This document shows, piece by piece, positions 41,003 to 51,455 of a stretch of DNA of 64,000 nt. This DNA comes from Luteimonas panaciterrae (GTDB taxonomy: Bacteria > Pseudomonadota > Gammaproteobacteria > Xanthomonadales > Xanthomonadaceae): assembly GCF_020511115.1 (NCBI RefSeq), contig NZ_JAJAVH010000017.1, positions 24,378 through 88,377 on the forward strand, in the 5' to 3' direction. The notes beneath the pieces are model-generated. The model searched no databases, was not told the origin of the DNA, and saw only the letters and a list, made by a program, of their open reading frames with translations. Every line of letters starts with the position of its first letter. Within the stretch, counting starts at the first letter, position 1. The position numbers were made by a program, and so were the translations under genes.

Positions 41003-41818
41003 ATGTATGCCCCAGATGACCGCAAGCCGCTGACCGTCCCGGCACTGGCCGAAGCCAAGCGCGGCGGCCACAAGCTGGCGATGCTCACCGCCTACGACGC
41101 CGGCTTCGCGCGCGTCTTCGACGAGAACGGCACCGAACTCCTGCTGGTCGGCGATTCGCTCGGCATGGTGGTGCAGGGACAGAACTCGACGCTGCCGGTC
41201 AGCGTCGACGACATGGTCTATCACACCACCATCGTCGCGCGCGCCGTGAAGCGCGCGCTGCTGATCGCCGATCTGCCGTTCCAGTCCGACGCCACGCCCG
41301 AGCGCGCGCTCGAAGCTTCCACGCGCCTGCTGCAGGCCGGCGCGCAGATGGTGAAGCTGGAAGGCGCCGGCCACAAACTCGATGTCATCCGCTTCCTGAC
41401 CGAACGCGAGATTCCCGTCTGCGGACATCTCGGCCTGACCCCGCAATCCGTGCTGCGCTTCGGCGGCTACAAGGTGCAAGGGCGCGAGGACGCCACCGCG
41501 CAGCGCCTGCGTGCGGACGCCGCCGCGGTGGCCGAGGCGGGCGCGACGTTGCTGGTGCTCGAATGCGTGCCGTCCGGGCTCGCCCAGGCGATCACCCAGG
41601 CGATTCCGATTCCCACCATCGGCATCGGCGCCGGCCCGCATTGCGACGGACAAGTGCTGGTGCTGCACGATTTCCTCGGCCTGCACACCGGGCACCGGCG
41701 TCCGAAATTCGTCAAGGATTTCCTGGGCGAGGGCGGCTCCGTCGCCGGTGCCGTGAAGGCCTACATCGCGGCGGTGCGCGATGGCAGCTTCCCCGACGCC
41801 GAGCATTCCTACGAATGA
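41003..41818 (+). CDS. panB: Ketopantoate hydroxymethyltransferase
   Basis: 271 residues from ATG 41003; a 30-codon upstream extension overlaps folK and is not used. TIM-barrel motifs: [47 protein letters not shown] and [16 protein letters not shown]. Makes ketopantoate from 2-oxoisovalerate and methylene-THF. The stop overlaps panC by ATGA. Confidence 0.97.
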   Translation: MYAPDDRKPLTVPALAEAKRGGHKLAMLTAYDAGFARVFDENGTELLLVGDSLGMVVQGQNSTLPVSVDDMVYHTTIVARAVKRALLIADLPFQSDATPERALEASTRLLQAGAQMVKLEGAGHKLDVIRFLTEREIPVCGHLGLTPQSVLRFGGYKVQGREDATAQRLRADAAAVAEAGATLLVLECVPSGLAQAITQAIPIPTIGIGAGPHCDGQVLVLHDFLGLHTGHRRPKFVKDFLGEGGSVAGAVKAYIAAVRDGSFPDAEHSYE

Positions 41819-42672
41819 GCCTGGACACGATCAGTGAGCTGCCGGCGCTGCGCGCGCGCATCGGCGAGTGGAAGCGTGCCGGCCTGCGCATCGGCTTCGT
41901 GCCGACCATGGGCAATCTGCATGCCGGACACCATTCGCTGGTGAAGATCGCGCGCGAACGTGCCGATCGCGTCGTCGCCAGCGTTTTCGTGAATCCGACG
42001 CAGTTCGGGCCGAACGAGGACTTCGCGCGCTATCCGCGCACACCCGAAGCGGATGCGGAAGGCCTGCGCGAAGCCGGCTGCGATTTGCTGTGGCTGCCGT
42101 CGGTGGAGACGATGTATCCCTACGGCGCCGCCAACGCCGTGCACATGCGCGTGCCAGGCATCACCGATGTGCTCGACGGTGCGCATCGTCCGGGTCATTT
42201 CGACGGCGTGGCCACCGTGGTCTCGCGGCTGTTCAATCAGGTGCAGCCGGACGTCGCCGCATTCGGGCGCAAGGACTACCAGCAGCTGGCGGTGATTCGT
42301 TATCTGGTGCGCGATCTCGCGTTCCCGATCGAGCTGCTGCCGGCGCCGATCGTGCGAGAAGACGACGGATTGGCGATGAGTTCGCGCAATCAGTATCTGT
42401 CGCCGCAGGAGCGCGCCACCGCTCCGGTCATCCACCGCACGTTGCTGGCGATGCAAGAAGCGGCCGCCGCCGGTACCGCTCGCGCGGCGGTCGAGACGGA
42501 CGCCGGTGCCGCGCTGACGGAGGCGGGCCTGGTGGTCGATTACGCCGTCGTGCGGCGCCCTGATCTCACCGAGCCGCTGGACGGCGAGGGTGGCGACCGG
42601 GTCGCCCTGATCGCTGCCAGGCTGGGCAAGACCCGGCTGATCGACAATCTGGAATTCAGCATTCCCCGTTGA
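41815..42672 (+). CDS. panC: Pantothenate synthetase
   Basis: 285 residues from ATG 41815. HIGH-like motif [37 protein letters not shown] and the KMSKS-equivalent [10 protein letters not shown]. Joins pantoate to beta-alanine with ATP. It is translationally coupled to panB and lies 94 bases before panD, which supplies the beta-alanine. Confidence 0.97.
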   Translation: MSLDTISELPALRARIGEWKRAGLRIGFVPTMGNLHAGHHSLVKIARERADRVVASVFVNPTQFGPNEDFARYPRTPEADAEGLREAGCDLLWLPSVETMYPYGAANAVHMRVPGITDVLDGAHRPGHFDGVATVVSRLFNQVQPDVAAFGRKDYQQLAVIRYLVRDLAFPIELLPAPIVREDDGLAMSSRNQYLSPQERATAPVIHRTLLAMQEAAAAGTARAAVETDAGAALTEAGLVVDYAVVRRPDLTEPLDGEGGDRVALIAARLGKTRLIDNLEFSIPR

Positions 42673-42766
42673 AACGCTTCCGGTCGCGCTCCTGGGCTGG
42701 AAATCCGGCCGACGGCCTACATCTTGTACACTCCGCGGCCTGCGCCTCCCCACGGCTCCAGCTCCC

Positions 42767-43147
42767 ATGCAACTGACCCTTCTCAAAGCCAAGATCCACC
42801 GCGCCACCGTCACCCACGCCGAGCTGCATTACGAAGGCTCGTGCGCCATCGACGGCCGCCTGCTCGACATCTCGGGCATCCGCGAGTACGAGCGCGTGGA
42901 GATCTACAACATCAACAACGGTGAACGCTTCGCCACCTATGCCATCCGTGGCGAGGAAGGCAGCGGCATCATCTCGGTGAACGGCGCCGCCGCCCACAAG
43001 GCGCAGCCGGGCGATCTGGTGATCATCTGCGCCTACGGCAGCTGCGACGAGGCCGAGGCGGCCAAGTTCAAGCCGACGCTGGTGTACGTGGATCGGCAGA
43101 ACAAGCTGACCCACACCAACACCTCGATCCCCGCACAGGCGGCGTGA
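42767..43147 (+). CDS. panD: Aspartate 1-decarboxylase
   Basis: 126 residues, pyruvoyl enzyme; self-cleavage at Gly24-Ser25 in YEGSCAID converts Ser25 to the pyruvoyl group. [18 protein letters not shown] is the family core. Decarboxylates Asp to beta-alanine for pantothenate. Stop overlaps the GTG alternative start of pgi. Confidence 0.97.
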   Translation: MQLTLLKAKIHRATVTHAELHYEGSCAIDGRLLDISGIREYERVEIYNINNGERFATYAIRGEEGSGIISVNGAAAHKAQPGDLVIICAYGSCDEAEAAKFKPTLVYVDRQNKLTHTNTSIPAQAA

Positions 43148-43152
43148 TCGGA

Positions 43153-44661
43153 ATGGCGACGGTTGATTTCGAAGTCCTCAGAAACGCCGCCGCGCGCCTG
43201 CAAAGCGCGCCCATCTCCAAACTGATCGCCGACGATCCCGCGCGCGCGGGCGACTTCGCGCTGCGCGCCGGTGCGCTGTACGCGAATTTCGCACGTCAGC
43301 GCTACGACCGCACCGCGCTCGACGCACTGTTCGCGCTGGCCGAAACCGCCGATTTCCCCGGCGCGATGCAGCGCCTGATCGACGGCGACACCGTCAACGC
43401 CACCGAAGGCCGCTCCGCGCTGCACACGGCGCTGCGTGGCGATCTGTCGCCGGCGCCCGTCGCGCATGCCGCATCCGCGCAGGCGCGCGAGGCGCGCACG
43501 AGGATGGCGGCGCTGATCGATGCGCTGTCGGCGTCCAATGTCACCGACATCGTCAGCGTCGGCATCGGCGGCTCCGATCTCGGCCCGCGCCTGGTCGCGG
43601 ATGCCCTGAGCCTGCCGGGCGCTCGCTTTCGTGTTCACTTCCTCTCTAATGTCGACGGCGCCGCCGCGCAGCGCACGCTGGCCGGGCTCGATCCGGCGCG
43701 TACCGCCGCGATCCTGATCTCCAAGACCTTCGGTACCCAGGAAACCCTGCTCAACGGCACCATCGTCCGCGATTGGCTCGGCGACGACGGCCGCGTCTAC
43801 GCCGTCAGTGCGAATGTCGAGCGCGCTGCGAAGTTCGGCATCGCGCCCGAGCGCATCCTGCCGATGTGGGATTGGGTGGGTGGCCGCTACTCGCTGTGGT
43901 CGGCGGTGGGCTTTCCGATCGCGCTCGCGATCGGCATGGACCGTTTCGAAGCGCTGCTCGCCGGTGCCGCCGAGATGGACGCGCACGCGCTGAAGGCGCC
44001 GCCGCGCGAGAATCTCGCGTTCTGGCACGCCTTGACCGCGATCTGGAACCGCAACGCATTCGGCGCCGCCACGCAGGCCGTGCTGCCCTACGACGAGCGC
44101 CTGCGCCTGCTGCCGAACTATCTGCAGCAGCTGGTGATGGAGAGCCTCGGCAAATCGGTACGCCTGGACGGCGCGCCACTGCGCGAACAGACCGTGCCGG
44201 TGTGGTGGGGTGGTCCGGGCACCGATACTCAGCATAGTTTTTTCCAGGCTTTGCATCAGGGCACGCAGATCGTCCCCGCCGACTTCATCGGCGTGGTCCG
44301 CAACGACGATCCGTACAGCGAGAACCACCAGGCACTGCTCGCCAATCTACTGGCGCAGACCGAAGCACTGGCGAACGGACAGGCCAACGATGATCCGCAT
44401 CGCGCCTACGCCGGCAATCGTCCCAGCACGCTGCTGCTGCTCGATGCGCTGACACCGGAAGCGCTCGGTCAGCTGATCGCGTTGTACGAGCATAGCGTCT
44501 ACCTGCAGTCGGTGGCGTGGGGCATCAATGCCTTCGACCAGTTCGGCGTCGAGCTTGGCAAGCAGGTGGCGAATCGCTTGTTGCCCGCGTTGCGCGGGGA
44601 AACCGAAGCGGACGATCCGGTCACGGCCGCGCTGCTCGCGGAGCTGAAGCTCCGTCTCTGA
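43153..44661 (+). CDS. pgi: Glucose-6-phosphate isomerase
   Basis: 502 residues from ATG 43153; GTG 43144 overlapping the panD stop is possible. Sugar-phosphate site [13 protein letters not shown], catalytic Glu in the [15 protein letters not shown] region and [12 protein letters not shown]-terminal [15 protein letters not shown]. Interconverts glucose-6-phosphate and fructose-6-phosphate. It completes the pan gene run; 18 bases separate it from convergent queG. Confidence 0.97.
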   Translation: MATVDFEVLRNAAARLQSAPISKLIADDPARAGDFALRAGALYANFARQRYDRTALDALFALAETADFPGAMQRLIDGDTVNATEGRSALHTALRGDLSPAPVAHAASAQAREARTRMAALIDALSASNVTDIVSVGIGGSDLGPRLVADALSLPGARFRVHFLSNVDGAAAQRTLAGLDPARTAAILISKTFGTQETLLNGTIVRDWLGDDGRVYAVSANVERAAKFGIAPERILPMWDWVGGRYSLWSAVGFPIALAIGMDRFEALLAGAAEMDAHALKAPPRENLAFWHALTAIWNRNAFGAATQAVLPYDERLRLLPNYLQQLVMESLGKSVRLDGAPLREQTVPVWWGGPGTDTQHSFFQALHQGTQIVPADFIGVVRNDDPYSENHQALLANLLAQTEALANGQANDDPHRAYAGNRPSTLLLLDALTPEALGQLIALYEHSVYLQSVAWGINAFDQFGVELGKQVANRLLPALRGETEADDPVTAALLAELKLRL

Positions 44662-44679
44662 TTTTCTTTCGTCAGGACA

Positions 44680-45753
44680 TCAAACGCCGTGCCGGGCCAA
44701 GGCCCAGGTGACATGTTCGCGCACGATCGGATCGATCACCCCGATCCGCGACTGTAGCGCCGCAATCACTTCCGGCGAAGTCGGCGCATTGCCCAGCGCC
44801 ACCGCGATATTGCGCAGCCAGCGTTCGTAGCCGCTGCGGCGGATCGCGGAGCCTTCCGTGCGCTGCATGAATTCGGCTTCGCTCCAGGCGAACAATTCCG
44901 CCAGCGTCGCCTTGTCCAGATCGTTGCGCACGCGGAAATCCGGCTCGTCGGTGCGCTTGGCGAACTTGTTCCAGGGACACACCAGCTGGCAGTCGTCGCA
45001 GCCGAAGATGCGGTTGCCGATCAGTGGCCGCAGTTCCTCGTCGATCGCGCCTTCATGCTCGATGGTGAGGTAGGCGATGCAGCGCCGCGCATCGAGCCGG
45101 TGTGGTGCGACGATGGCCTGTGTCGGGCAGATATCGATGCAGCGCGTGCAGGTGCCGCAGTGCGCGCTCGCGGGAGGATCGATCGGCAGCGGCAGATCGA
45201 CGTAGATTTCGCCCAGGAAGAACCAGGAGCCGCCGTCCTTGTCGATCAGGCAGGTGTTCTTGCCGATCCAGCCCAGCCCGGCATTCCTCGCCAGCGCGCG
45301 TTCGAGTACCGGGGCAGAGTCGACGAAGACGCGATGGCCGAACGGGCCGATCTCCTCGGCGATGCGATCGGCCAGCTTCTGCAGGCGATTGCGCATCAGC
45401 TTGTGGTAGTCGCGGCCGAGCGCGTAGCGGGCGACGTAGGCGCGCTCGCCGTCGGTCAGCGTCTGCCAGGCTTCTTCTTCGTCGCTGCCGTAATCGAGAC
45501 CGACGGAGATCACGCGCAGCGTGCCGGGCACCAGTTCCGCGGGGCGCGAGCGCTTGTCGCCGTGTCGCGCCATCCAGTCCATCGAGCCGTACAGGCCGTT
45601 GGCGAGCCAATCGCGCAGATAGGCTTCGTCCGCGCCGAGTTCGATCCCGGCGATGCCGCAGCGCTGGAACCCCGCTTCGCGCGCGAGCGCCTTGATCCGC
45701 CGTGCGGCGACGGCGGGATCGAGATCGGTGGCGGTGATGGCCTGAGGCACCAT
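44680..45753 (-). CDS. queG: Epoxyqueuosine reductase QueG
   Basis: 357 residues. Two [4Fe-4S] motifs: CGTCTRCIDICPTQAI and CDDCQLVCPW, with the cobalamin-binding domain in front. The C-terminal third (EFMQRTEGSAIRRSGYERWL) is HEAT-like, used for tRNA. Last step of queuosine formation in tRNA. Divergent from nnr with only 23 bases between the start codons, so both promoters must overlap the opposite gene. Confidence 0.95.
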   Translation of the reverse strand: MVPQAITATDLDPAVAARRIKALAREAGFQRCGIAGIELGADEAYLRDWLANGLYGSMDWMARHGDKRSRPAELVPGTLRVISVGLDYGSDEEEAWQTLTDGERAYVARYALGRDYHKLMRNRLQKLADRIAEEIGPFGHRVFVDSAPVLERALARNAGLGWIGKNTCLIDKDGGSWFFLGEIYVDLPLPIDPPASAHCGTCTRCIDICPTQAIVAPHRLDARRCIAYLTIEHEGAIDEELRPLIGNRIFGCDDCQLVCPWNKFAKRTDEPDFRVRNDLDKATLAELFAWSEAEFMQRTEGSAIRRSGYERWLRNIAVALGNAPTSPEVIAALQSRIGVIDPIVREHVTWALARHGV

Positions 45754-45776
45754 GGCGCAAGTATAGAATCGTGCGG

Positions 45777-47282
45777 ATGAGCGGATCCCTCCAGCCTGCC
45801 AACGGCATGCCCCTTTACGACAGCCGCGCGCTGCGCCGCATCGAGGCGCAGGCGGATGTCTTCGGTGGCGACGAGGTGCTGATGCGGCGCGCGGGGCTGG
45901 CCGCCTGGCATGCGTCGCTGACGCACTGGCCGCGCGCTCGCCGCATCCTGGTAGTGTGCGGCCCCGGCAACAACGGTGGCGACGGCTGGGTGCTGGCGCG
46001 CCATGCGCGCGAGGCCGGGCGCGCGGTGCGTGTGCTGCAGCTGCCGTCGCACGCTTCGCGCGGTGAGCTGGCGCAGCGCATGCGTCAGGAGTTTCTCGAA
46101 GCCGGAGGCCATGCCGACGCGGCGCTGGACGATGTACCGCGGGCTGGCTCCGAACAATTCGACCTGATCGTCGACGCTCTGTTCGGCATCGGCTTCTCGC
46201 GCGTGCCGGATGCCGGGACCGCCGCGCTGATCGAGACCATCAACGCGATGCGCGTACCGGTGCTCGCACTGGATGTGCCGAGCGGCGTGGATGCCGATAC
46301 CGGCCGCGTGCCGGGCGTGGCGGTCCATGCCAGCCATACCGTGCAATTCATTGGCGCGCATCTTGGTTTGGCGACGGGGGCGGCGCTCGATCATGTCGGC
46401 GTGCGCAGCGTCGCATCGTTGGACGTGCCGCGGACGATGCTGGACGAATTGCCCGTGGCGGCACATCAAATCGCAGCGGATGCGCTGCCCGGCTATCTGC
46501 CGCGCCGCCGTCGCAATACACATAAGGGCGAGTCGGGGCGTGTGCTGTGCATCGGCGGCGATCACGGCAAGGGCGGTGCGATCGCGATGTGCGCGGAAGC
46601 GGCGCTGCGCGCCGGTGCGGGCCTGGTGGATGTCGCCACGCGTGCCGAGCACGTCATCGCGTTGCTGTCGCGCAGGCCGGAAGCAATGGCGCGCGCGGTC
46701 GATGCGGCGGCATCGCTGCAACCGTTGATCGAGTCGGCAGATGTGATTGCGCTTGGCCCAGGACTGGGGCAGGGAGAGTGGGGTCATGCATTGCAAGAAG
46801 TCGCGCTGGCGGCGGGGAAATCGCTGGTGCTCGACGCGGATGCCTTGAATCTGCTGGCATCCACGCCTCGCGTTCTGCCATCCGACACGATCCTCACACC
46901 GCATCCCGGCGAAGCGGCGCGATTGCTCGGCACTTCCACGCAGGAAGTGCAAGCCAGTCGCTACGCGGCAGCGAACAGTTTGTGTGAGCGCTACGGCTGC
47001 GTGATCGTGCTGAAAGGCGCGGGAACCGTGATCGCGGCGCCCGGCGAAACGATGCGCGTGATCGCCGCGGGAAATCCCGGCATGGCGGTGGGCGGCATGG
47101 GCGACATTCTTACCGGCATCATCGCGTCGTTGCGCGCGCAAGGTCTGTCCGCATTCGATGCAGCATGCTGCGGTGCATTGCTGCATGCGGCGGCGGGCGA
47201 TGCCGCCGCGCAGGAAGGTGGCGAGCGTGGATTGCTGCCTTCCGATCTGTTCGCGCACGTGCGACGCTTGGCCAACTCATGA
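45777..47282 (+). CDS. nnr: Bifunctional NAD(P)H-hydrate epimerase / dehydratase
   Basis: 501 residues from ATG 45777 (GTG 45771 and ATG 45807 are alternatives). N-terminal YjeF epimerase with CGPGNNGGDGWVLARH and FGIGFSRVP; C-terminal ribokinase-like dehydratase with GDHGKGGA, GPGLGQGEW and NPGMAVGGMGDILTG. Repairs damaged hydrated NADH/NADPH. The TATAGAAT 17-24 bases from the GTG is a plausible -10, which would give a nearly leaderless mRNA. The stop overlaps tsaE by ATGA, as in other proteobacteria. Confidence 0.96.
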   Translation: MSGSLQPANGMPLYDSRALRRIEAQADVFGGDEVLMRRAGLAAWHASLTHWPRARRILVVCGPGNNGGDGWVLARHAREAGRAVRVLQLPSHASRGELAQRMRQEFLEAGGHADAALDDVPRAGSEQFDLIVDALFGIGFSRVPDAGTAALIETINAMRVPVLALDVPSGVDADTGRVPGVAVHASHTVQFIGAHLGLATGAALDHVGVRSVASLDVPRTMLDELPVAAHQIAADALPGYLPRRRRNTHKGESGRVLCIGGDHGKGGAIAMCAEAALRAGAGLVDVATRAEHVIALLSRRPEAMARAVDAAASLQPLIESADVIALGPGLGQGEWGHALQEVALAAGKSLVLDADALNLLASTPRVLPSDTILTPHPGEAARLLGTSTQEVQASRYAAANSLCERYGCVIVLKGAGTVIAAPGETMRVIAAGNPGMAVGGMGDILTGIIASLRAQGLSAFDAACCGALLHAAAGDAAAQEGGERGLLPSDLFAHVRRLANS

Positions 47283-47797
47283 GTGTGACCGCACCCACCG
47301 CAATGACAGTAGCCACGATGGCTCCAATCGAAATGTTCCTGCGCGACAGCGATGCCACCGATTCGCTCGCTCGCTCGCTCGCCGCGACGCAACCCGCGCG
47401 CGCGAGTGTGTATCTGCAGGGCGATCTCGGCGCCGGAAAATCCACGCTCGCGCGCGCGTGGTTGCGCGCGCTCGGCGTGACGGGCGCGGTGCGCAGTCCG
47501 ACCTACACCTTGGTGGAGCGTTACGACACCACGCGCGGCGAAGCCTTGCATCTGGATCTGTATCGCATCGGTGATGCGGGTGAACTCGAATTCCTCGGGC
47601 TCGACGACAGCGACGCCGCGCTGTGGCTGGTCGAATGGCCCGAACGCGGGCAGGGCGGCTTGCCGCCCCCGGACCTGCGGGTGGAGCTGGCGGTGCAGGG
47701 GACTGGCCGTGCAGCCCGGCTGGTCCCAGCCAGCCCGGCGGGGGCGACCTGGTTAGCCCGGCTATCCGAGTTTTGGTGGGTTGCGGCCCTTTCCTGA
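47279..47797 (+). CDS. tsaE: tRNA t6A37 synthesis ATPase TsaE
   Basis: 172 residues from ATG 47279. P-loop YLQGDLGAGKSTLARAWLRAL, SPTYTLVERY and the Walker-B-like ALHLDLYRIGD, LWLVEWPERG. With TsaB, TsaC and TsaD it makes threonylcarbamoyladenosine in ANN-decoding tRNAs. The longer open frame from 47165 lies within nnr. Closed by a hairpin with T-run. Confidence 0.94.
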   Translation: MSVTAPTAMTVATMAPIEMFLRDSDATDSLARSLAATQPARASVYLQGDLGAGKSTLARAWLRALGVTGAVRSPTYTLVERYDTTRGEALHLDLYRIGDAGELEFLGLDDSDAALWLVEWPERGQGGLPPPDLRVELAVQGTGRAARLVPASPAGATWLARLSEFWWVAALS

Positions 47798-47804
47798 ATC
47801 GAAC

Positions 47805-47837
47805 CCGTAGCAAAGGTCGCCAGGCTACGGATTTTTA
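47805..47837 (+). terminator. Hairpin with T-run after tsaE
   Basis: CCGTAGC (47805-47811), 12-base loop, GCTACGG (47824-47830), then ATTTTTAA. It would separate nnr-tsaE from the amidase gene. Confidence 0.75.
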
Positions 47838-47885
47838 AGGGAAAACTGATTGCAAAAATGCGCGCTTGGTGCTTGACTAAGGCGC

Positions 47886-49517
47886 ATGCGAGTCAAGGGG
47901 GCCACCTTCCAACAATTCCTGCTCGGCCTGGCCTTATTGGCCGCGCTGGCGTGGAATCTTGCGCGCGCCTCTGAAATCAATCACTTGCGTGTGAATGCCG
48001 GCGCCACGGGCACCCGTGCCGAGGTCGTCCTGGACAAGCAGGCCGAATTCCAGGTCCTGACCCTGGCCAACCCCGACCGCTTGGTCGTCGATCTGCCGGG
48101 CACCAGCCTGGGCCGCGGCGTGAAGCTGCCGGGGCCGGCGGGCCTGGTGAAATCCGTTCGCAGCGGCCATCCCGTGCCGGGAACGACCCGCATCGTCTTC
48201 GATCTCAATGCATCGGTCGTGGCGCTGAAGCCGCGTTTCGAGAACGGGCCGGACGGCAGCCGTCTGGTCCTCGAATGGCCGGGCGACGAAGGTGCCGGTC
48301 CGGCATCCGCCACGGCGAGCACCGCGTCGGCTCCGACACCCGCTCCGGCCAATCCGGCGCAAACGGTTGCCCAGACTCCGGCATCTCCGGGGCCGGCCCC
48401 GTCCGAAGCCGATCAGTCCGCAGCTTCGGCCGCCGCGACTTCGCGGTTGATCGCCTCCGCCGTGCAGCCCAGCGGTTCCCAGCCCTCCGCCCAGACTCAG
48501 AATCCGGCATCGCCGCCGCAACCGCAGCCAACGAGCGAACCGTCGTTGCAGCGGACGATGCCGTCCACGTCTTCACCCTCCAGCGGCACGCCTTTCAACG
48601 GTGCGACCGCTAGTGTTCCCACCCGCATCGCGACGGGCGTCCCGACGCGCATCGCCACCGGTGTGCCGACGCCGGTCACTCCTGCGCCTGCGCAGTCCTC
48701 CCCCGAGGAAGACGCGCCGCGCCCGCCGACACGCGCCTGGACGCGCGGCATGCGCCCGCTGGTCGTCGCCATCGATCCCGGCCACGGCGGTCAGGATCCC
48801 GGCGCGATCGGCATGAACGGCAAGCGCGAAAAGGACGTCACGCTGGCGATCGGCCGCGAACTCGCGCGCCAGATCAATGCCACGCCCGGCCTGAAGGCCT
48901 ACATGACCCGTGATCGCGACGTGTTCATCCCGCTGCCGCGCCGCGCGCAGCTGGCGCGCGCCGCCAAGGCCGACATCTTCGTCTCGATCCATGCCGACGC
49001 CGCGGAGAATCGCAGCGCCAATGGCTCCTCCGTCTACGTGCTGTCGCTGAAGGGCGCCTCCTCGCAGCGCGCGCGCTGGCTCGCCGACAAGGAAAACGCC
49101 GCCGACCTGATCGGCGGGCGCATGCCGGCCGCCGACAACACGCTGGCCTCGGTGCTGCTCGACCTCACCCAGAGCGGCCACATGAAGGCGTCGGAAGACG
49201 CCGCCAACCATGTCCTGAGTGGTCTGTCGCGCGTCGGCAGCAACCACAAGGCCCGCATCGAGCGCGCCAACTTCGCCGTGCTGCGCACCTCCGACATGCC
49301 GGCGATGCTGGTGGAGACGGCCTTCATCTCGAATCCTGAGGAAGAGCGCCTGCTCTCCGACCCGTCCTACCAGCGCACGCTGGCACGCGCGGTGCTCGGT
49401 GGCATCGACGCCTATTTCCAGCAGCAGCCGCCGCCCGGCACGATGTACGCCGCGCGCGCCGATGCGGGCGGTGCCTCGTCGGGCATCGGCGGAGCGGGTG
49501 GGGGCGGTAGCCCCTAA
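47886..49517 (+). CDS. amiC: N-acetylmuramoyl-L-alanine amidase (AmiC-type, AMIN domain)
   Basis: 543 residues. Signal peptide (QFLLGLALLAALAWNLARA), AMIN domain ~30-130 for septal targeting, a long Pro/Ala/Ser linker ~135-280 with a tandem RIATGVPT repeat, then the Amidase_3 domain: His in AIDPGHGGQDPGA, Glu in KREKDVTLA, His in VSIHADA, and catalytic Glu in VETAFISNP. Cleaves the peptide from glycan during daughter-cell separation. Located between tsaE and mutL as in many gammaproteobacteria. Confidence 0.94.
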   Translation: MRVKGATFQQFLLGLALLAALAWNLARASEINHLRVNAGATGTRAEVVLDKQAEFQVLTLANPDRLVVDLPGTSLGRGVKLPGPAGLVKSVRSGHPVPGTTRIVFDLNASVVALKPRFENGPDGSRLVLEWPGDEGAGPASATASTASAPTPAPANPAQTVAQTPASPGPAPSEADQSAASAAATSRLIASAVQPSGSQPSAQTQNPASPPQPQPTSEPSLQRTMPSTSSPSSGTPFNGATASVPTRIATGVPTRIATGVPTPVTPAPAQSSPEEDAPRPPTRAWTRGMRPLVVAIDPGHGGQDPGAIGMNGKREKDVTLAIGRELARQINATPGLKAYMTRDRDVFIPLPRRAQLARAAKADIFVSIHADAAENRSANGSSVYVLSLKGASSQRARWLADKENAADLIGGRMPAADNTLASVLLDLTQSGHMKASEDAANHVLSGLSRVGSNHKARIERANFAVLRTSDMPAMLVETAFISNPEEERLLSDPSYQRTLARAVLGGIDAYFQQQPPPGTMYAARADAGGASSGIGGAGGGGSP

Positions 49518-49523
49518 GCGCGC

Positions 49524-49599
49524 GAGACGGGTAGCAGAGAGGACGATGCGGGAACGGAAAGTTGCCCGGCGTCTCCCGTCGATTTCTTCCGTCTCCCGT
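49524..49599. repeat. GTCTCCCG repeats upstream of mutL
   Basis: GAGACGGG at 49524-49531, then CGTCTCCCGT at 49570-49579 and again at 49590-49599, ending 11 bases before the mutL GTG. The same unit forms an in-frame insertion in mutS (11727-11789). Confidence 0.7.
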
Positions 49600-49610
49600 A
49601 TCATTCCCGG

Positions 49611-51455
49611 GTGAGCATCCGTCAGCTTCCCGAAATCCTCATCAATCAGATCGCCGCCGGCGAAGTCGTCGAGCGTCCCGCCTCCGTCGTCAAGGAGTTG
49701 GTCGAGAACGCACTCGACGCCGGCGCGCGCCGCATCGACATCGACCTGGAAGAAGGCGGTGTCCGCCTGATCCGCGTGCGTGATGACGGCGGCGGCATCG
49801 CCGCGGACGAACTCCCGCTGGCGATATCGCGCCACGCCACCAGCAAGATCGCGTCGCTGGACGATCTCGAATCCGTCGCCACCCTGGGCTTCCGTGGCGA
49901 AGCCCTGCCTTCGATCGCCTCGGTCAGCCGCTTCGTGCTCAGTTCGCGGCGCAACGAGGACGAGCGCGGGACGGCCCTGCATGTGGAAGGCGGCAACGTC
50001 GGCGAACTCGCGCCGAAGCAGCATCCGCGCGGTACCACCGTCGAGGTGCGCGACCTGTTCTACAACGTGCCGGCGCGGCGCAAGTTCCTGCGCGCCGAGC
50101 GCACCGAGCTCGGTCATATCGAGGAATGGCTGCGCTCGCTGGCGTTGGCGCGTCCGGATGTGGAACTGCGCGTCTCGCACAACGGCAAACCATCGCGTCG
50201 CTACAAGGGCGACGGCGAACTGTTCTCCGGCGAGCGCCTGGTCGAAACCCTGGGCGAGGAATTCGCCAAGCATGCGCTGCGCGTCGAACACGAAGCCGCC
50301 GGGCTGCACCTGCACGGCTGGATCGCGCAGCCGGTGTATTCGCGTGCCAGCGCCGATCAGCAATACCTCTACGTCAACGGCCGCAGCGTGCGCGATCGCA
50401 ATGTCGCGCACGCGGTGAGGCAGGCTTACGCCGACGTGCTGTTCCACGGCCGCCAGCCGGCCTACGTATTGTTCCTGGAACTCGATCCGACGCGGGTCGA
50501 CGTCAACGTGCATCCGGCCAAGCACGAGGTGCGGTTCCGCGATTCGCGGCTGGTCCACGATTTCGTCTATCGCACGCTGCACGACGCGCTCGCGGAAACG
50601 CGCGCGGGCGCCGGTGCCGCGGTCTCGACGGGCGCATCGCAACCGATGGCGATCACGGAGAGCGGGATGCAGGCCGCTCCCGCATGGTCGTCGAATCCGC
50701 CGCCATACGCGTTCGGCGCGTCGCAGCAGGGGCTTTCGCTACGCGTGGACGAAGCCCGCGCAGCTTATGCATCGCTTTATGGAACGCCTTCCGCGCCGGC
50801 CATGCAGCCGACGGGATCGGAAGCCCCCATCGTCGCGAACTACGGCTTGCCCGAAACGCGCGACGACAGCGTGCCGCCGCTTGGTTACGCGATCGCGCAG
50901 CTGCACGGCATTTACGTGCTCGCCGAAACCGCCGACGGCCTGATCGTCGTCGACATGCACGCTGCGCACGAGCGCATCGGCTACGAAAAACTGAAGAACG
51001 CGCACGACGGCGAGGGCCTGCGCACGCAACCGCTGCTGGTGCCGCAGAGTGTCGCCGTGAGCGAGCGCGAGGCTGACGTTGCCGAGCGCGAGGCCACGAC
51101 CCTGGCCGAACTCGGTTTCGAACTCACGCGCACCGGCCCGCAGACGCTGCTGCTGCGCAGCGTGCCGGCATTGCTGGCCCAGGGCGACACCGAAGCCCTG
51201 TTGCGCGATGTGCTGACCGATCTGCGCGAGCATGGTGAAAGCCTGCGCGTGAAATCGGCGCGCGACGAATTGCTTTCGACGATGGCCTGCCATGGTGCCG
51301 TTCGCGCGCATCGTCGCCTGACCGTTCCGGAGATGAACGCGCTGCTGCGCGAGATGGAAGCCACCGAGCGCTCCGGACAATGCAATCACGGGCGCCCGAC
51401 CTGGGCGCGCTTCACCCTTCCCGAAATCGACCGCTGGTTCCTGCGAGGACGCTGA
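49611..51455 (+). CDS. mutL: DNA mismatch repair protein MutL
   Basis: 614 residues starting with GTG 49611 ([20 protein letters not shown]). GHKL ATPase motifs: [42 protein letters not shown] and [12 protein letters not shown]. The C-terminal domain lacks a DQHAxxE-type endonuclease motif: instead [11 protein letters not shown] is present, as in E. coli, so strand cutting would rely on other proteins. Partner of MutS. TGATG overlap with the following lipoprotein gene. Confidence 0.96.
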   Translation: MSIRQLPEILINQIAAGEVVERPASVVKELVENALDAGARRIDIDLEEGGVRLIRVRDDGGGIAADELPLAISRHATSKIASLDDLESVATLGFRGEALPSIASVSRFVLSSRRNEDERGTALHVEGGNVGELAPKQHPRGTTVEVRDLFYNVPARRKFLRAERTELGHIEEWLRSLALARPDVELRVSHNGKPSRRYKGDGELFSGERLVETLGEEFAKHALRVEHEAAGLHLHGWIAQPVYSRASADQQYLYVNGRSVRDRNVAHAVRQAYADVLFHGRQPAYVLFLELDPTRVDVNVHPAKHEVRFRDSRLVHDFVYRTLHDALAETRAGAGAAVSTGASQPMAITESGMQAAPAWSSNPPPYAFGASQQGLSLRVDEARAAYASLYGTPSAPAMQPTGSEAPIVANYGLPETRDDSVPPLGYAIAQLHGIYVLAETADGLIVVDMHAAHERIGYEKLKNAHDGEGLRTQPLLVPQSVAVSEREADVAEREATTLAELGFELTRTGPQTLLLRSVPALLAQGDTEALLRDVLTDLREHGESLRVKSARDELLSTMACHGAVRAHRRLTVPEMNALLREMEATERSGQCNHGRPTWARFTLPEIDRWFLRGR

